This document shows, in pieces, positions 43,460 to 54,870 of a stretch of DNA of 64,000 bases; positions within the stretch are counted from its first letter, which is position 1; each line of letters begins with the position of its first letter. The position numbers and the translations under genes were made by a program. The notes beneath the pieces were generated by a model that made no database searches, was not told where the DNA came from, and saw only the letters and a program-made list of their open reading frames with translations. The DNA is from Saccharina japonica (taxonomy: Eukaryota; Sar; Phaeophyceae; Laminariales; Laminariaceae), in NCBI GenBank assembly GCA_008828725.1, contig MEHQ01003549.1, positions 154,084 to 218,083 on the forward strand, written 5' to 3'.

Positions 43460-46430
43460 TACCCCAGTCTCGCCTCACCCGGGGGCGATAAGTCCCCATC
43501 CCCGGTTCGGAAATCCTTCCGTCTCTCTACAAATCCAACCACCCGAGGGCGAAAAAATGATCCCCTGGCTCAAAACCGCCCCGCACGGTGTGGAAACCCC
43601 AGCCTCACCGGCCGATCGCTGATTCGTTGGGGGTCGAAATTTAAGCCAGCGCCACCCGGGGACGATAGGGTCCCATCCTTGGGAATCCCGGTGTGCATCC
43701 ACAACTCCGCACCCAAGAGCGATACGGCCCCACCCCCAGTTCGGAAATGCCTTTTTTGTCTTTACAAATCCGACCACCCGGGGACCAAAAAAAGTAAAAT
43801 CCGCCGGGTTGAAACCACCCCGCACGGTGTGGAAACCCCAGCTCCACCGGCCGATCGCTGATTAGCTGGGGCTCGAAAATACAGCCAATACCACCCGGGG
43901 ACGATGGGGTCCCATCCTTGGATCGGAAATTTATCCATACATCGACAACTCCAACAACCCGGGGACGAAAGCCGGGATTCCCCGGGTCGATACCGCCCCG
44001 CAGTGTGAAAACCCCAACCCCCAACCCCACTGGTTCTGTCACTGATTGGCTGGGGTAGCTTTGTGGATCCACCGCACGCGGGGGAGGATAGCGTTTCATC
44101 CCCATGTAAAACAGCATTTTCCATACATTTACAGCTCCGACAAACTAAGAACAAAAACTAGGTGTCCCCCGGGTCGTTACCGCTCCGCACGGTGTGGAAC
44201 CCCCAATTCCACTGGGTCTATCACTGATTGGCTGAGGTTCGGGGATACAGCCCCACCCGGGGAGGATAAAGTGTTATCTCCGCATCATAGCACTTCCATA
44301 CCAACCCGACGGGCTGATTTACGGTTGGCTGGCAACGGCGAACTCTCACCGCACCCGGAGGCGATAAGACCCCATCCCCGGATCATGAATTTTTCCAAAC
44401 ATCCACAACTCTAACAACCCAGGGACGAAAACAGACATGCCCTGAGTCGATACCGCCCCGCAATGTGTGGAAACCCCAACCTCACTGCCTGATTTCTGAT
44501 TTGGCTGGGGCTCAGAGCCACCGTGTGGCGAGAAATCCCGCCGTACCCGGGAATGATAGAGTCCCATCCCCGGATCAATACATTTTCCATACATGCACAG
44601 CTCCAACAACCCGGGGACGACAATGGGCATTCCCCTGGTCGATACGTATGGAAATCCCAACCCCACTGACTTGTGGCTGGTTGCTGATTTGGCAGGGCCT
44701 CATAGAATCGTAAAGCCAGAGTTTGCCATCGCGGCAGCGGCGAAGTCCCACCGCACCCGGGGATGATAACGTCCCATCCCCGGATCGTAAATCCTTCCAC
44801 ACATCTACAACTTCAACAACCCAGGAACGAAAACGGACAACTCCAGGGTATATACCGCTCCGCAAGGTGTGCAAACCCCAACCCCACGGGATGATTTACG
44901 GTTGCCTGGCAACGGCGAAATTTCGCCGCACCCAGAACGATAAGATGCCCATCCCCGGATCAGGCGTCCTTCCTTACATCCACAAATGCAACAACCCGGG
45001 CACGAAAATGGACATCCTCCGGGTAGATACCGCCCTTCAAGGTATGGAAACCCCTCTGGCCGATTGCTGATTTGGCTTGGGCTCACAGAGCCAGCGCGCG
45101 GCGAGAGTCGCCCGTCGGGGCAACGGCGAGGTCTCGTCGCACCCGGTAATGATAACGTCCCAACCCCGGATCATTAATCATTTCGTACATGTACAACTCC
45201 AACGGCATGGGGACGAAAACGGACCCCCCCCGTGTTGTTAACGCCCCGCAAGTTGTGGCAACCTCAACCCCACGGGCTGATTCACGATTTAGGGTTGGCT
45301 GGCTTTCATGGAGCCAGCGCGCGGCGAGATTTACCCCCCAGGCCAACGACGAGGTCCCGCCGCATCTGGGGATGATAACGTACCATCCCCGGATTATAAA
45401 TCCCTCCATACATCTACAACTCCAACATCCCGGGGACGAATGCAGGCACCCCCTGGGTCGATACCGCTCCACAAGGTAGGAAAACCCCAGCACTACGGGC
45501 TGATTGCTGATTTTTTGGGGCTAATAAAGCCAGCGCTCGGCGAGAGTCCCTTCAGGGCAATGGCGAGGTCACGCCCCACCCGGGGATGATAACGTCCCAT
45601 CCCCGGATCAGAAATCCTTCCATACATGCACAAGTCCAACAACCCGGGGACAAAAACGGACACCTCCTGGGTCGATATTGCCTCGCAAAGTGTGGAAACC
45701 CCCAACCCCACCGTCTGATATACAGTTGGCTGGATCTCATGGAGCCAGCTCGCGGCGAGAGTTGCCTCCCGGGCCAACGGCGAGGTCTCGGCGCACCCGG
45801 GGATGCTAACGCCCCATCCCCGGATCACAGTTTTTTCCATACATCTATACAACTCCAACAACCCGGGCACGAACACGGACATATCCCGGGTCGATGCCGC
45901 CCCTCAAGGCGTGGAGACCCCAACCCCACCGAGCTGACGTACGCTTGGCTGGCTCTCATGGAGTCGGCGCGCGGGGAGAGTTGCCCCCCGGGGCAACGGC
46001 GAGGTCTCGCCGCACCCGGGGATGATAACGCCCCATCCCGGGATCAGAAATCCAATCGTACATGAACAACTCCAACGGCATGGGGACGAAAACGGATACA
46101 CCCCGGGTCGATACCGCCCTGCAAGTTCTGGAAACCTCAACCCCACGGGCTGATTTTGATTTAAATATGTCTATACATCTATAACTCCAACAACCCGCGG
46201 ACGTAAACAGACACCTCCCGGGTCTATACCGCCCCGCAATGTGAGGAAAACCCAACCCCTAGGGCTGATTACGGTTTTGGCTGGGGCTCATAGTCGTTGT
46301 CCCGCCGCACGCGGGGGTGGTTAGGTCGCATCTCCGAACCATAGATCCTTCCATTCATGTACATCTCCAACAAAAACGGACACCCCCCCGGGTCGATGCC
46401 GCCGCGCATGGTGGTCCTTAACTTTCCGTT
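43460..46430. repeat. Satellite block 3, about 16 units (178-bp then 215-bp types)
   Basis: Unit starts (CACCCGGGGACGATA or CACCCGGGGATGATAACG) lie near 43478, 43655, 43710, 43893, 44076, 44252, 44351, 44543, 44754, 44929, 45139, 45362, 45577, 45795, 46012 and 46304. Left units repeat at 175-183 bp and match blocks 1 and 2. From 44.9 kb spacing rises to 210-223 bp through an added GGAGCCAGCGCGCGGCGAGA...CAACGGCGAGGT segment. Two units are shortened. Confidence 0.92.
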
Positions 46431-46554
46431 CAGAGTAATATATCACAGCACACTATTAATCCGAGTACGTGTACCATACCAGTGCTGGGCAACGCAGGGC
46501 TAATGCCACGGGCGGAGCCGTGGCCGTACCGCTAGTTGTTGTTGTTTTTTTTTT

Positions 46555-46855
46555 AATTGGTGCTGTGCTGTGTTCTGCCGTGCTGTGCCTTTTGTTTTTC
46601 GTATGTACGTACCAGGTATGCACGTACATATTGAACAACCAAAACAGCACACTCAGCTCAGCTCAGCGCAGCGCAGCAGCCGTCCCCGTGCGATGACCGT
46701 ACCCTGCCATGCGGTGCTGAGCCGTGCTGTGCTTTCTCTTTCATTCACATCAAGAGAAGTGTGCACGTACGCACTGCACGCACATGCATGCGGCGTCCAG
46801 GTTATTTTACATCAGCATGGAGCTCTTGGTATTTGCAAGTCGCCTATTTTCACCT
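46555..46855. repeat. Partial R1-like repeat
   Basis: GCGGTGCTGAGCCGTGCTGTG, CTTTCTCTTTCATTC and CATGGAGCTCTTGGTATTTG resemble 175-300 in the same order. Confidence 0.55.
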
Positions 46856-46859
46856 AATT

Positions 46860-47392
46860 GTTTTGGCCGTCTCATTCCGTCCCATTCGCGAAGCGTCTAA
46901 ATAGTGTACACCTATTAATTACGTAGATGTAACCATGGGATCTCGGGGCTATTTTTGTTGCCTTTTTTAAGGTATATTTTCCCATCCCTTTCGGCCCCCC
47001 TCCGTCTATTTGTATGTTCTTTCTTCTGTTCGTCTTCTCCCTCCCCTCACCATCCCTCCCCTTTTTGCCATTGCTTGTCCTTTTTTTGTCTGTTTGTCTT
47101 TGTGGTGTCCTTGTTTTGTGGTTCGTTTGTCCTCCTCTCGCCTTTCTTGGTCCTTTCTTTATTATTTTGTCCTCCTTTCGCCCCGCGTTCGTCCCTCGTG
47201 TGTATTTCTTGCGTCTTCTTTCGTCTTCGTTTTATCCCTCTTAGGTCATTTTGTCCACGCTCAAAGCTGGTGTGGGCGTGACTGGTTTGGCTTCGTTGTT
47301 GTCCTCTGCTGCTACTGCTGCTGCTGCTGCTGCCTCGCATCTTCTCGGTGTACTCAGTGCAGGGGCACCCCATCCATCCGCCCACCGTTCCT
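46860..47392. other. Pyrimidine-rich tract, no gene
   Basis: 46960-47270 is strongly C/T-biased on the plus strand (CCTCACCATCCCTCCCC and similar). Three frames stay open because purine-starting stops are rare; none looks like a protein. Confidence 0.6.
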
Positions 47393-47725
47393 AGGATTTC
47401 CAAGTGGACAGCTCTTGTTCAGGATTTCCAATTGGGTCACGCCTAACTTAGGCCTTCCACTTGGATAACGCCTGCCTTAGGCGTTTCGTTTGAACACCGC
47501 CTTTTCAGAGTTTTCAACTGGACAGCGTCTATTTCAGGGGTTTTCCTGTTTTCGTTTCGACAACTCTTTTTCTCGGGGTTTCCAATTGGACAACGCCTAT
47601 TCTAGGGCTTCCAAGTTGACAACGCCTACATTGGCGGCTTCGTTTGGTCTTGCATTTGGATACTAAGGCCAGTAGGGTTTTCATTCGGGTATCGCCGATT
47701 TTAAGCGTGTTCGATAGAAACGCTG
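47393..47725. repeat. 29-bp degenerate minisatellite
   Basis: About ten units of AGGATTTCCAATTGGACAAC followed by GCCTATTYT, diverged. Confidence 0.8.
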
Positions 47726-47992
47726 AAATAACAGCTGCTCCTTTTTTTCGGACGTTTTATTTCAAGAACTCCCAAACTCTGATCGACGTGCTTGCGGGCA
47801 GGAAAAGGAAATCGGGGACAGCGGCATTGCAGTGGGGCCAGATTCTGCTGGTTGGTTGAATAGAAGGGGTTATACTGGAATACTTGCTATAATTCGCTGG
47901 CACCGATTCTCCCAGATTATACAGCTGTGTTCTGGGAGATCGATTATACTGGTTTATTCTACTATTTCGGCGGGGATCGATTACACTGGTAA

Positions 47993-48994
47993 TTGACACA
48001 CCAGAACCGATCCTACCGATACTCCGAGACCAGTGGTGACGTTTTTTTTCGGGCAAGTACTGCTGAAGTGTGAGACTGAGTGCACTGGGATTTGCAAGTA
48101 CTATTTTTCCCGTTTTTGTTGACGAACGGTTCTGCGAAGTCAGCGGGGACCGATTTAAATTGACACACCAGAACCGATCCTACCGATACTCCGAGACCAG
48201 TGGTGACGTTTTTTTTCGGGCAAGTACTGCTGAAGTGTGAGACTGAGTGCACTGGGATTTGCAAGTACTATTTTTCCCGTTTTTGTTGACGAACGGTTCT
48301 GCGAAGTCAGCGGGGACCGATTTAAATTGACACACCAGAACCGATCCTACCGATACTCCGAGACCAGTGGTGACGTTTTTTTTCGGGCAAGTACTGCTGA
48401 AGTGTGAGACTGAGTGCACTGGGATTTGCAAGTACTATTTTTCCCGTTTTTGTTGACGAACGGTTCTGCGAAGTCAGCGGGGACCGATTTAAATTGACAC
48501 ACCAGAACCGATCCTACCGATACTCCGAGACCAGTGGTGACGTTTTTTTTCGGGCAAGTACTGCTGAAGTGTGAGACTGAGTGCACTGGGATTTGCAAGT
48601 ACTATTTTTCCCGTTTTTGTTGACGAACGGTTCTGCGAAGTCAGCGGGGACCGATTTAAATTGACACACCAGAACCGATCCTACCGATACTCCGAGACCA
48701 GTGGTGACGTTTTTTTTCGGGCAAGTACTGCTGAAGTGTGAGACTGAGTGCACTGGGATTTGCAAGTACTATTTTTCCCGTTTTTGTTGACGAACGGTTC
48801 TGCGAAGTCAGCGGGGACCGATTTAAATTGACACACCAGAACCGATCCTACCGATACTCCGAGACCAGTGGTGACGTTTTTTTTCGGGCAAGTACTGCTG
48901 AAGTGTGAGACTGAGTGCACTGGGATTTGCAAGTACTATTTTTCCCGTTTTTGTTGACGAACGGTTCTGCGAAGTCAGCGGGGACCGATTTAAA
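47993..48994. repeat. Tandem array, six units of exactly 167 bp
   Basis: Units start TTGACACACCAGAACCGATC at 47993, 48160, 48327, 48494, 48661 and 48828 and end CAGCGGGGACCGATTTAAA. By eye the six are identical. The 83-residue frame repeated in each unit crosses unit borders, and 167 is not a multiple of 3, so it is not coding. Diverged relatives of the unit (CGGGGATCGATTACACTGG) lie at 47930-47990. Confidence 0.97.
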
Positions 48995-49396
48995 TAAAAT
49001 AAACACTAACAAAACTGATGTCGTTGTCGACGGTACAGCCTCGCTACCAACGATGGGCGGGCGAGATGGTCTATTTTTTTTTTCTAGCCTCTTTCTACTT
49101 TGTCGTGCTATTGTAGAGCTGCGATATCGCTCATGGAGTGATACTCAATCACTGTCTCCCAGTACAACAAGGAGGCTTTTCTGAAAAGGGGATCTACCCT
49201 GCGGGCTTCGCCTCTTTTCTGTGTCAGATCACAAGGAAAACAACCAATACCTTTAAATCACATAAACAAAAAACATCCCACCTGCGTTAATAGGAACTCC
49301 CCCATCCCGTTCAGCGCGCTCCGATTCGGCCCGCCCATCGTTGGTAGCGAGGTTGTACCGTCGACGACGACATCAGTTTTGTTAGTGTTTATTTTA
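48995..49396. mobile_element. MITE M7 with 68-bp terminal inverted repeats
   Basis: The left arm 48995-49062 starts TAAAATAAACACTAACAAAA and ends CAACGATGGGCGGGC; the right arm 49329-49396 is its inverse with two mismatches. The 266-bp centre is unrelated and non-coding. It begins at the base after the last 167-bp unit. No target duplication is visible. Confidence 0.88.
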
Positions 49397-50435
49397 CCGC
49401 CGGGGTACCTACTCTCTGCGACGAGGTGCCGCGTTGATTGCTAGACAATCAACGCGGGAGTAGTAACCCTGGGTGAGCGTCTCCGGCTGATCGCAGCAGG
49501 AGGCCTCATTGATCCCAAACTATATACGATTTAACCTACGACGCAATGTTACAACAGTATTTCATAGCGATGAACACGCAAACGAGCGAAACATCCGATA
49601 CGTGTACGTAGTGTTCCATACGTGTATTCCTGTATATACGTGTTATTCAGTTATTTTTTTGGGTACGAGTACGCACGGTACACACAAAAACCTATATGTT
49701 TCCCTATTTTGGCTGGCACTATTCCGTTCATGGGGGACCATAGTAAATAGACCGAGGGGTTCGAAAACTCGTACACGACTTTCCCACGGGACAACCAATG
49801 GTAGCAGAACCCATATGCAGCTAGGCTAGAAGTTTGGGGACAATAAGGAAGAGAAAGAACCCGCAGAAAGGATAAGAGCACGATGCCAATCTCACAGGTC
49901 GTATGCCCGGCCTCGCCCGGATTCTCAGGACACTTTGCTTCGTTTTTGTTTGAGACGTGCCGCCTCCTCCTCGAGGTTACGATGCCGCAATGTTCTCGTT
50001 CGCCAGCGCCCAGCGGTTGCTTTGGGGAGCCGCTTGCTGCCCGCAATCGGTGTAGGCGACAGAGTCAGCTGTATGCCCTCATATCTGGTCTTTGGATATA
50101 CCGTTGGGTTGCGTGGATTATATACGAAGTATACACTTATCATGCGCATTTGCTGCAAAAATGTATTTAAAATACAGTACTAGTAAAGTCACGACCAAAA
50201 ACATGACGCAGATCGTGACTTCGATTCTTTACGTAAGGTTAAAACACTGAATGGCGTCAAGATTCACGAGTTGTTCTTCGTGAACCTACTCGATATAACA
50301 AATCACCATTCAACACAAATACAGCATTATTAAAAGTAGTAGTATAGGTGCCTGCAGGTAAGAAATAACGTGTCGAGAAAAATGGGCCCAGATTGGCACG
50401 AACAATAGAAAAATTCGGTTAAAAAACACAGCTCA
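49397..50435. other. No gene seen
   Basis: Short frames without domains. GATCGTGACTTC and ATTCACGAG words at 50190-50270 recall those at 8.5-8.8 kb. Confidence 0.4.
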
Positions 50436-50770
50436 CCAGTGTGGGATCGACTGTAAACCCTACACAAAATAGTTAGATCGACGTCAGAAACAAAATAAGT
50501 CGTTGAGCCTGGACGTCAATCTGAAGCTTCTTAACACCGGGAGCCCGCTGAACCTCAGATATGACATCATCTAGTGACATTTATTTGTTTTGTACAAGGA
50601 ATTGTCCTCGCTACTATTTTTCGCTTTACACTATACAGCAGTCTACGCAACACAAGTTTGCTCCAAATAGGGTCCAAAAAGGGAAGTACGAAGCATGTGC
50701 GATCTATATTTTCAACTTGCGACACCCCCGGGATTTCAAGTGACCAACATCCCGAAGTGGAACCTTGTAT
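50436..50770 (-). repeat. Dispersed repeat R7, copy 2
   Basis: Inverse of 1547-1848 over its whole length, with small indels. Confidence 0.8.
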
Positions 50771-50993
50771 CTTGTACGGGATCTGACCCGCGAAGTTACT
50801 CCGGAGTTGTGTAAGGAGCACAATACGCATTGAACACCAGACACATACCAGGTATTCTTGAACTGCCTCACCAATATGTGTTGATCTCCAGTACGAAATA
50901 CCGGTATATTGATTTGTTTTAGGGGCATGCGGCGTTCTCTACAATACACGATCGAAACGTTGAAAAAAAACCACAAGAAATCTGAGTAATCCG

Positions 50994-51742
50994 TAGGGCT
51001 GGGCCCTGGTAGCTCTAGCCAGTACAGTATGTACTGGCTGCGTCATATGCCAGTACACTGGACCCGACCAGTGCACTGGTGGTCGCGGCGAAGCCGCGAC
51101 CCCTGCCCCCCCCCGGCTGGTGAGGGGGCCCCGCCGGAGGCGCCCTGCCGGAGACACTTTTTTGCGCGTTTTGGCTTCACTAGAGCTAAAAAATACGTCG
51201 TTTTTGGACCATTTCAAAAGCAATTTGGTGGTAGATTGACTAAGAAATAAATAAAAAAGAGCAAAAGCGAGCGAAGTGTATGATGGACAGGAGTGTGCGC
51301 AAATACGGCACACTGCAGCACGCAGCCTGGATACCGAAAAGGTGGGACACGGGTTCAAAAACGTGTTTGAAGTGTGCAATACCGAATCGCTACAATTTGC
51401 GAAATCGCGGCCTCAGGGACGTAAATATTCACGTACATATCCATTTATATTGTTCCAAACATGATGTTTACATGTTTACTCAGATTTTCCGCCTAAAACA
51501 AAAAAAGGCAAACAAATCCCCAAGTTATCGAGTTAATGTTATGCGAAGTAGGTTTCTTGAGCTCTACGCTGATGGCAACTGTTCTGCGTGCCCTCTCTGC
51601 TCTTTACGCCGTGAATTTTGATGGGTTTCCGCTGTTTAATGAGGCGTTAGTGTAGGACGTACGTAAATAGTCAAAGTACTGGCAGCCCCCTCAGCCAGTA
51701 CAGTAGTACTGGCAGTACATACTGGACCAGGGCCCAGCCCTG
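50994..51742. mobile_element. Small hAT-like inverted-repeat element M8
   Basis: Ends TAGGGCTGGGCCCTGG (50994-51009) and, inverted, CAGGGCTGGGCCCTGG (51727-51742). The CAGGGNTG start is typical of hAT elements, which make 8-bp duplications. GTAATCCG adjoins the left end and GTGATCCG lies four bases beyond the right end. CCAGTACA/TGTACTGG words recur just inside both ends. A plus-strand frame (51280-51621) with Cys and His residues (TCLKCAIPNRYNL, HVHIHLYCSKH) might be a remnant of a zinc-finger N-terminus, but this is weak. Confidence 0.6.
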
Positions 51743-51750
51743 CGTAGTGA

Positions 51751-52879
51751 TCCGGGAATTTTAACCATTTCGTGAGGAAGATCACGAGCCGATCTATATT
51801 TGAGACCGCAAACACCAAATGATCGTGTTTTAGGAACCTTCCAAAGAAGATCGTAACTTCGTACCAATAACAGTACATTTTTAGCTTGCAAAAAAAAAGG
51901 TGAAAAAAGCATGCGCACGTAAAACTTGTACAGGTGAACAGGCAACCCCACACTTGTGGGTACTCTATAGAGTCCCTTATTCGGGGAGGGGGGGGGGGAG
52001 GTTTGTTTCTAAACAGCGGAATTTTACGTTACTCTACTAGCGGGATTCGGGATATTTCCTGATTTGTGCGCGACGTGTTTGTGCTGGAAAGGGACAACAT
52101 AATTCGTGCGGGACGCGTTTGTGCGGAAACGGGATTTCGCATTTATCACGGGACCACGGCATAATCCCGAATCTCGCACAAAACCGCGGGAAGCATGCCG
52201 AGGAATGTCCTTGAAAAAATGGATAATTTTTGCATGGGACGAATGTTGGATATGGATATAGTCGGTAACGTGTATATTAGGCACCTCACGCCCACCCCGA
52301 ACTGTTGTGTTATCAACAGTCTTCTACGAGCACGAACGACCGGTTAAACACTCCGCTTCCTGGCGATTCCATTAAATCAACAACCTACGAGTCTTAAGAG
52401 GCCATCCTTGACACGCACACGGGGTTCGCCAGCTGGGGGCGGGGCGCGGGTCTGGGCAATGATAACCACAAATAGACACAGCACACAGTAGTAGTACGAG
52501 CTAGGTTAACCAAGACAACGTTTATTCAGCAGATCAGTCATGCCGCGGCCAATTTTACGAAATTGGACTTGGAATGTCGACACGGTGTAGTTCATTCACT
52601 AATCCACACAGTGGCCTCCTGCCCTCTTTTTTTATTTTCCGTGTGAGATATGACCGATCCAACATTAAAAAAATCTAGCAAACCAACTTGAACAAAAAAA
52701 GGGCAGGCGGTCAGTGTCGTAGAATTTGCATTTCAAATACGGGGTTAAGCATTCAGATCGAAATTCACCAAATTGAGTGGGGCATCGCAGAAGCACCTTT
52801 GTTTTCATAATTACTTGTTTTCATAATTACTTGATACATATATGTGTATCAAATGAACTTATTTTGGAGATTTGCATGT
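51751..52879. other. No gene seen
   Basis: A G-run at 51986-51998. 52020-52200 repeats CACAAACGCGTCC-type words on the minus strand, similar to 58380-58550. GTTATCAACAGTCTTCTACG (52305) and GGCCATCCTTGACACGCACA (52401) recur in reversed order at 57.8 kb. Confidence 0.45.
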
Positions 52880-53020
52880 TCTTCTCTTCCCGCCGGGGAC
52901 GTTTTCTCGTGTTATCGGCCGCGGGGCACGCAGGAGGCCCACGTGTACACACTCCTCAAGTCTGGGCCCCGGCTGAGGTCCGTTGTGCTCTGGGCTATCA
53001 AAGTCGCAAAAACTAGCAAG
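52880..53020 (-). repeat. Dispersed repeat R9, copy 2
   Basis: Inverse of 4272-4412: TTCTCGTG...GCCGCGGGGCACGCAGGAGG, ending in GGGCTATCAAAGTCGCAAA. Confidence 0.65.
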
Positions 53021-53450
53021 TAACTACGGAATCTGTTTCCGCCGAGCTACGAGAGCTTGCTAGGATGATGCAAACCCCACACATTTCAAGATTATGCTCT
53101 GCTGCTGGCCCCTGCTGCTGTACCATGTCCGAATACACTGTCCATGGCACGGTCTACTATGTGGCTGCCACGGAATAGCGGCAGTCGCATATCAAGCTCT
53201 TCCTGTTGTAACCGCCGCGGGCGGTGCATATGCGTGTGCGTGTATGCGCCCGTGTTTCTTGTCGACCTAGGAAGGAACGAACACGTAGTATACTTGATCT
53301 TAGCAGGGGCAGGACAACGATGATACGATCGCAAATTTTCTCCGCATTTCAAAAGCAACTGCGCAGCCACGGTAGACACTACAACAGCAGCATCGGTGCT
53401 ACAGCAGTACAACAGCACCGCCGCTTCGCACTTCGACCTCTGTGACACAA
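53018..53450 (-). repeat. Dispersed repeat R10, copy 1
   Basis: Matches 53843-54260 throughout, including CAAGTAACTACGG, the R9 junction and a CAGCAG end. The minus strand near 53292-53304 reads GCTAAGATCAAGT, a perfect 13-base match to the conserved U2 snRNA 5' region. Confidence 0.85.
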
Positions 53451-53639
53451 CCACGGTGCTTTCGTGTTCGTATGTGTGTGCATTGTTCACGAGATCCATC
53501 CAATATGTTCACATTTCCACGTACAAATATAAAATTGAGCACGCGTCGTCGAGCCTCATCCTGTTACACAGCAGTATACAGCAGTGCGTGCACACGGAGT
53601 ATACATGCAGTGGGGACGCCTGATGGTGATAATGCTCTG

Positions 53640-53715
53640 CCTTTTCAACTTACGACACCCCCGGGATTTCAAGTCAACAACTTCCCGAAGGGGGGCCTTG
53701 TAGGTATACGTACGA
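53640..53715 (-). repeat. Dispersed repeat R7, partial copy 3
   Basis: TTACGACACCCCCGGGATTTC, then AACTTCCCGAAGGGGGGCCTTG; only the first block of the family. Confidence 0.75.
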
Positions 53716-53739
53716 AATTGACGTTTTTCGGATTTCTCC

Positions 53740-53850
53740 TTTTTTCTCTTCCGGACGAGAGTTTTTTCTTTTGCTCTCGGGCACGGGGCACGCAGGAGGC
53801 CCGCGTGCTCTGGCCTTTCAAGGTCGCGGAAACTAGCAAGTAACTACGGG
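53740..53850 (-). repeat. Dispersed repeat R9, copy 3
   Basis: GGGGCACGCAGGAGGCCCGC, then CTCTGGCCTTTCAAGGTCGC, the inverse of the 4.3- and 56.3-kb copies. Confidence 0.75.
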
Positions 53851-54260
53851 GTCTGTTTCCGCCGAGCCCGAGCCTGCCAGGACCATGCAAACCCCATACC
53901 TTTCAAGGTTATGCTCTGCTGCTGGCCGCTGCTGCTGTGTCATGTCCGAATACACTGTCCATGGAACTGTCTAGTACTATGTGGCTGCCACGAAACAGCG
54001 GCAGTCGCACATTTAAGCTCTTCCTCCTGTGACCGCCACGGACGGTGCATATGTGTGTGCGCGTGTGTTGCCGTGTTTCCTGTCGATCTAGAGAGGAACG
54101 AACACATCGTACTATACGTAATCTCAGCAAGGGGCAGGACAACGATGATACGATAACACACTTCCTACGCATTTCAAAAGCAACCGCGCAGCCACGGTGG
54201 ACGCTACAGCAGCAGCAGCGATGCTACAACAGTACAACAGCAGCAGCTGGCCCAGTTCGT
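53843..54260 (-). repeat. Dispersed repeat R10, copy 2
   Basis: Paralogue of 53018-53450, both preceded by R9, so R9 and R10 may be two halves of one element. The minus-strand peptide RLPLFRGSHIV...MDSVFGH is shared by both copies and stays in frame across a 3-bp indel, but this could simply reflect recent duplication. Confidence 0.85.
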
Positions 54261-54474
54261 AGCGCGTATCATCCAGCACAGCAGTGGACGGCAAAATGCA
54301 TACCAGGTACACATTGTCGAGTGTTGTCGAGGTTTGAGGCCTCGGGGAGAACCTTTTGGCCCCCGATGGACGGATTTATGTTGTATCTTCAAGGCCGCCA
54401 TCTGTCTTCACTGGCCTTCCCCCGTACAAAGCGGGTTGACCCCCCCGCCTGAGAAGTGTGGTGATGAGTACCAT

Positions 54475-54870
54475 ACTAAGAAATTCTGTAAGTTCTGTAC
54501 GACATTTATACCCGTATCCGGAACTCAAGTGAGTTCTGTACATATACCCTTACCCGGAACTTCAGTAAGTTCTGTACGCCCCGTGCCACAATACCCGGGG
54601 TACAGGTACAATTATTTCATACCCGCACGGAACTTCTGTGAGTGGCGTGCGCCTGTGTCACAATACCCGCAACTTCTGTGAGTTCTGTAACACTTTCATA
54701 CCCGTACCCGGAACTTCTGTGAGTTCTGGACGACATCCATACCCGTACCCGGAACTTCTGTAAGTTCTGTGCGCCCCGTGCCACCATACCCGGGGCAAGG
54801 GTATGCCTTTGTCACAATACTCGGGGTAAGGGTACACCTTTGTCGCAATACCTGGGGTGCCGGTGCCTAT
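54475..54870. repeat. Hairpin minisatellite, array 1
   Basis: About nine units of TACCCGTACCCGGAACTTCT followed by GTAAGTTCTGTACGACAT, with variants CAATACCCGGGGTA. GAACTTCTGTAAGTTC can form a hairpin. Confidence 0.85.

Noticed and set aside
46955-47468. Hydrophobic frames of 108 and 152 codons
   Set aside because: A pyrimidine-rich strand yields Phe/Leu/Ser/Pro codons and few stops; no protein-like structure.
48013-48932. Five identical 83-residue minus-strand frames
   Set aside because: They repeat every 167 bp, overlap each other and change frame from unit to unit; satellite by-product.
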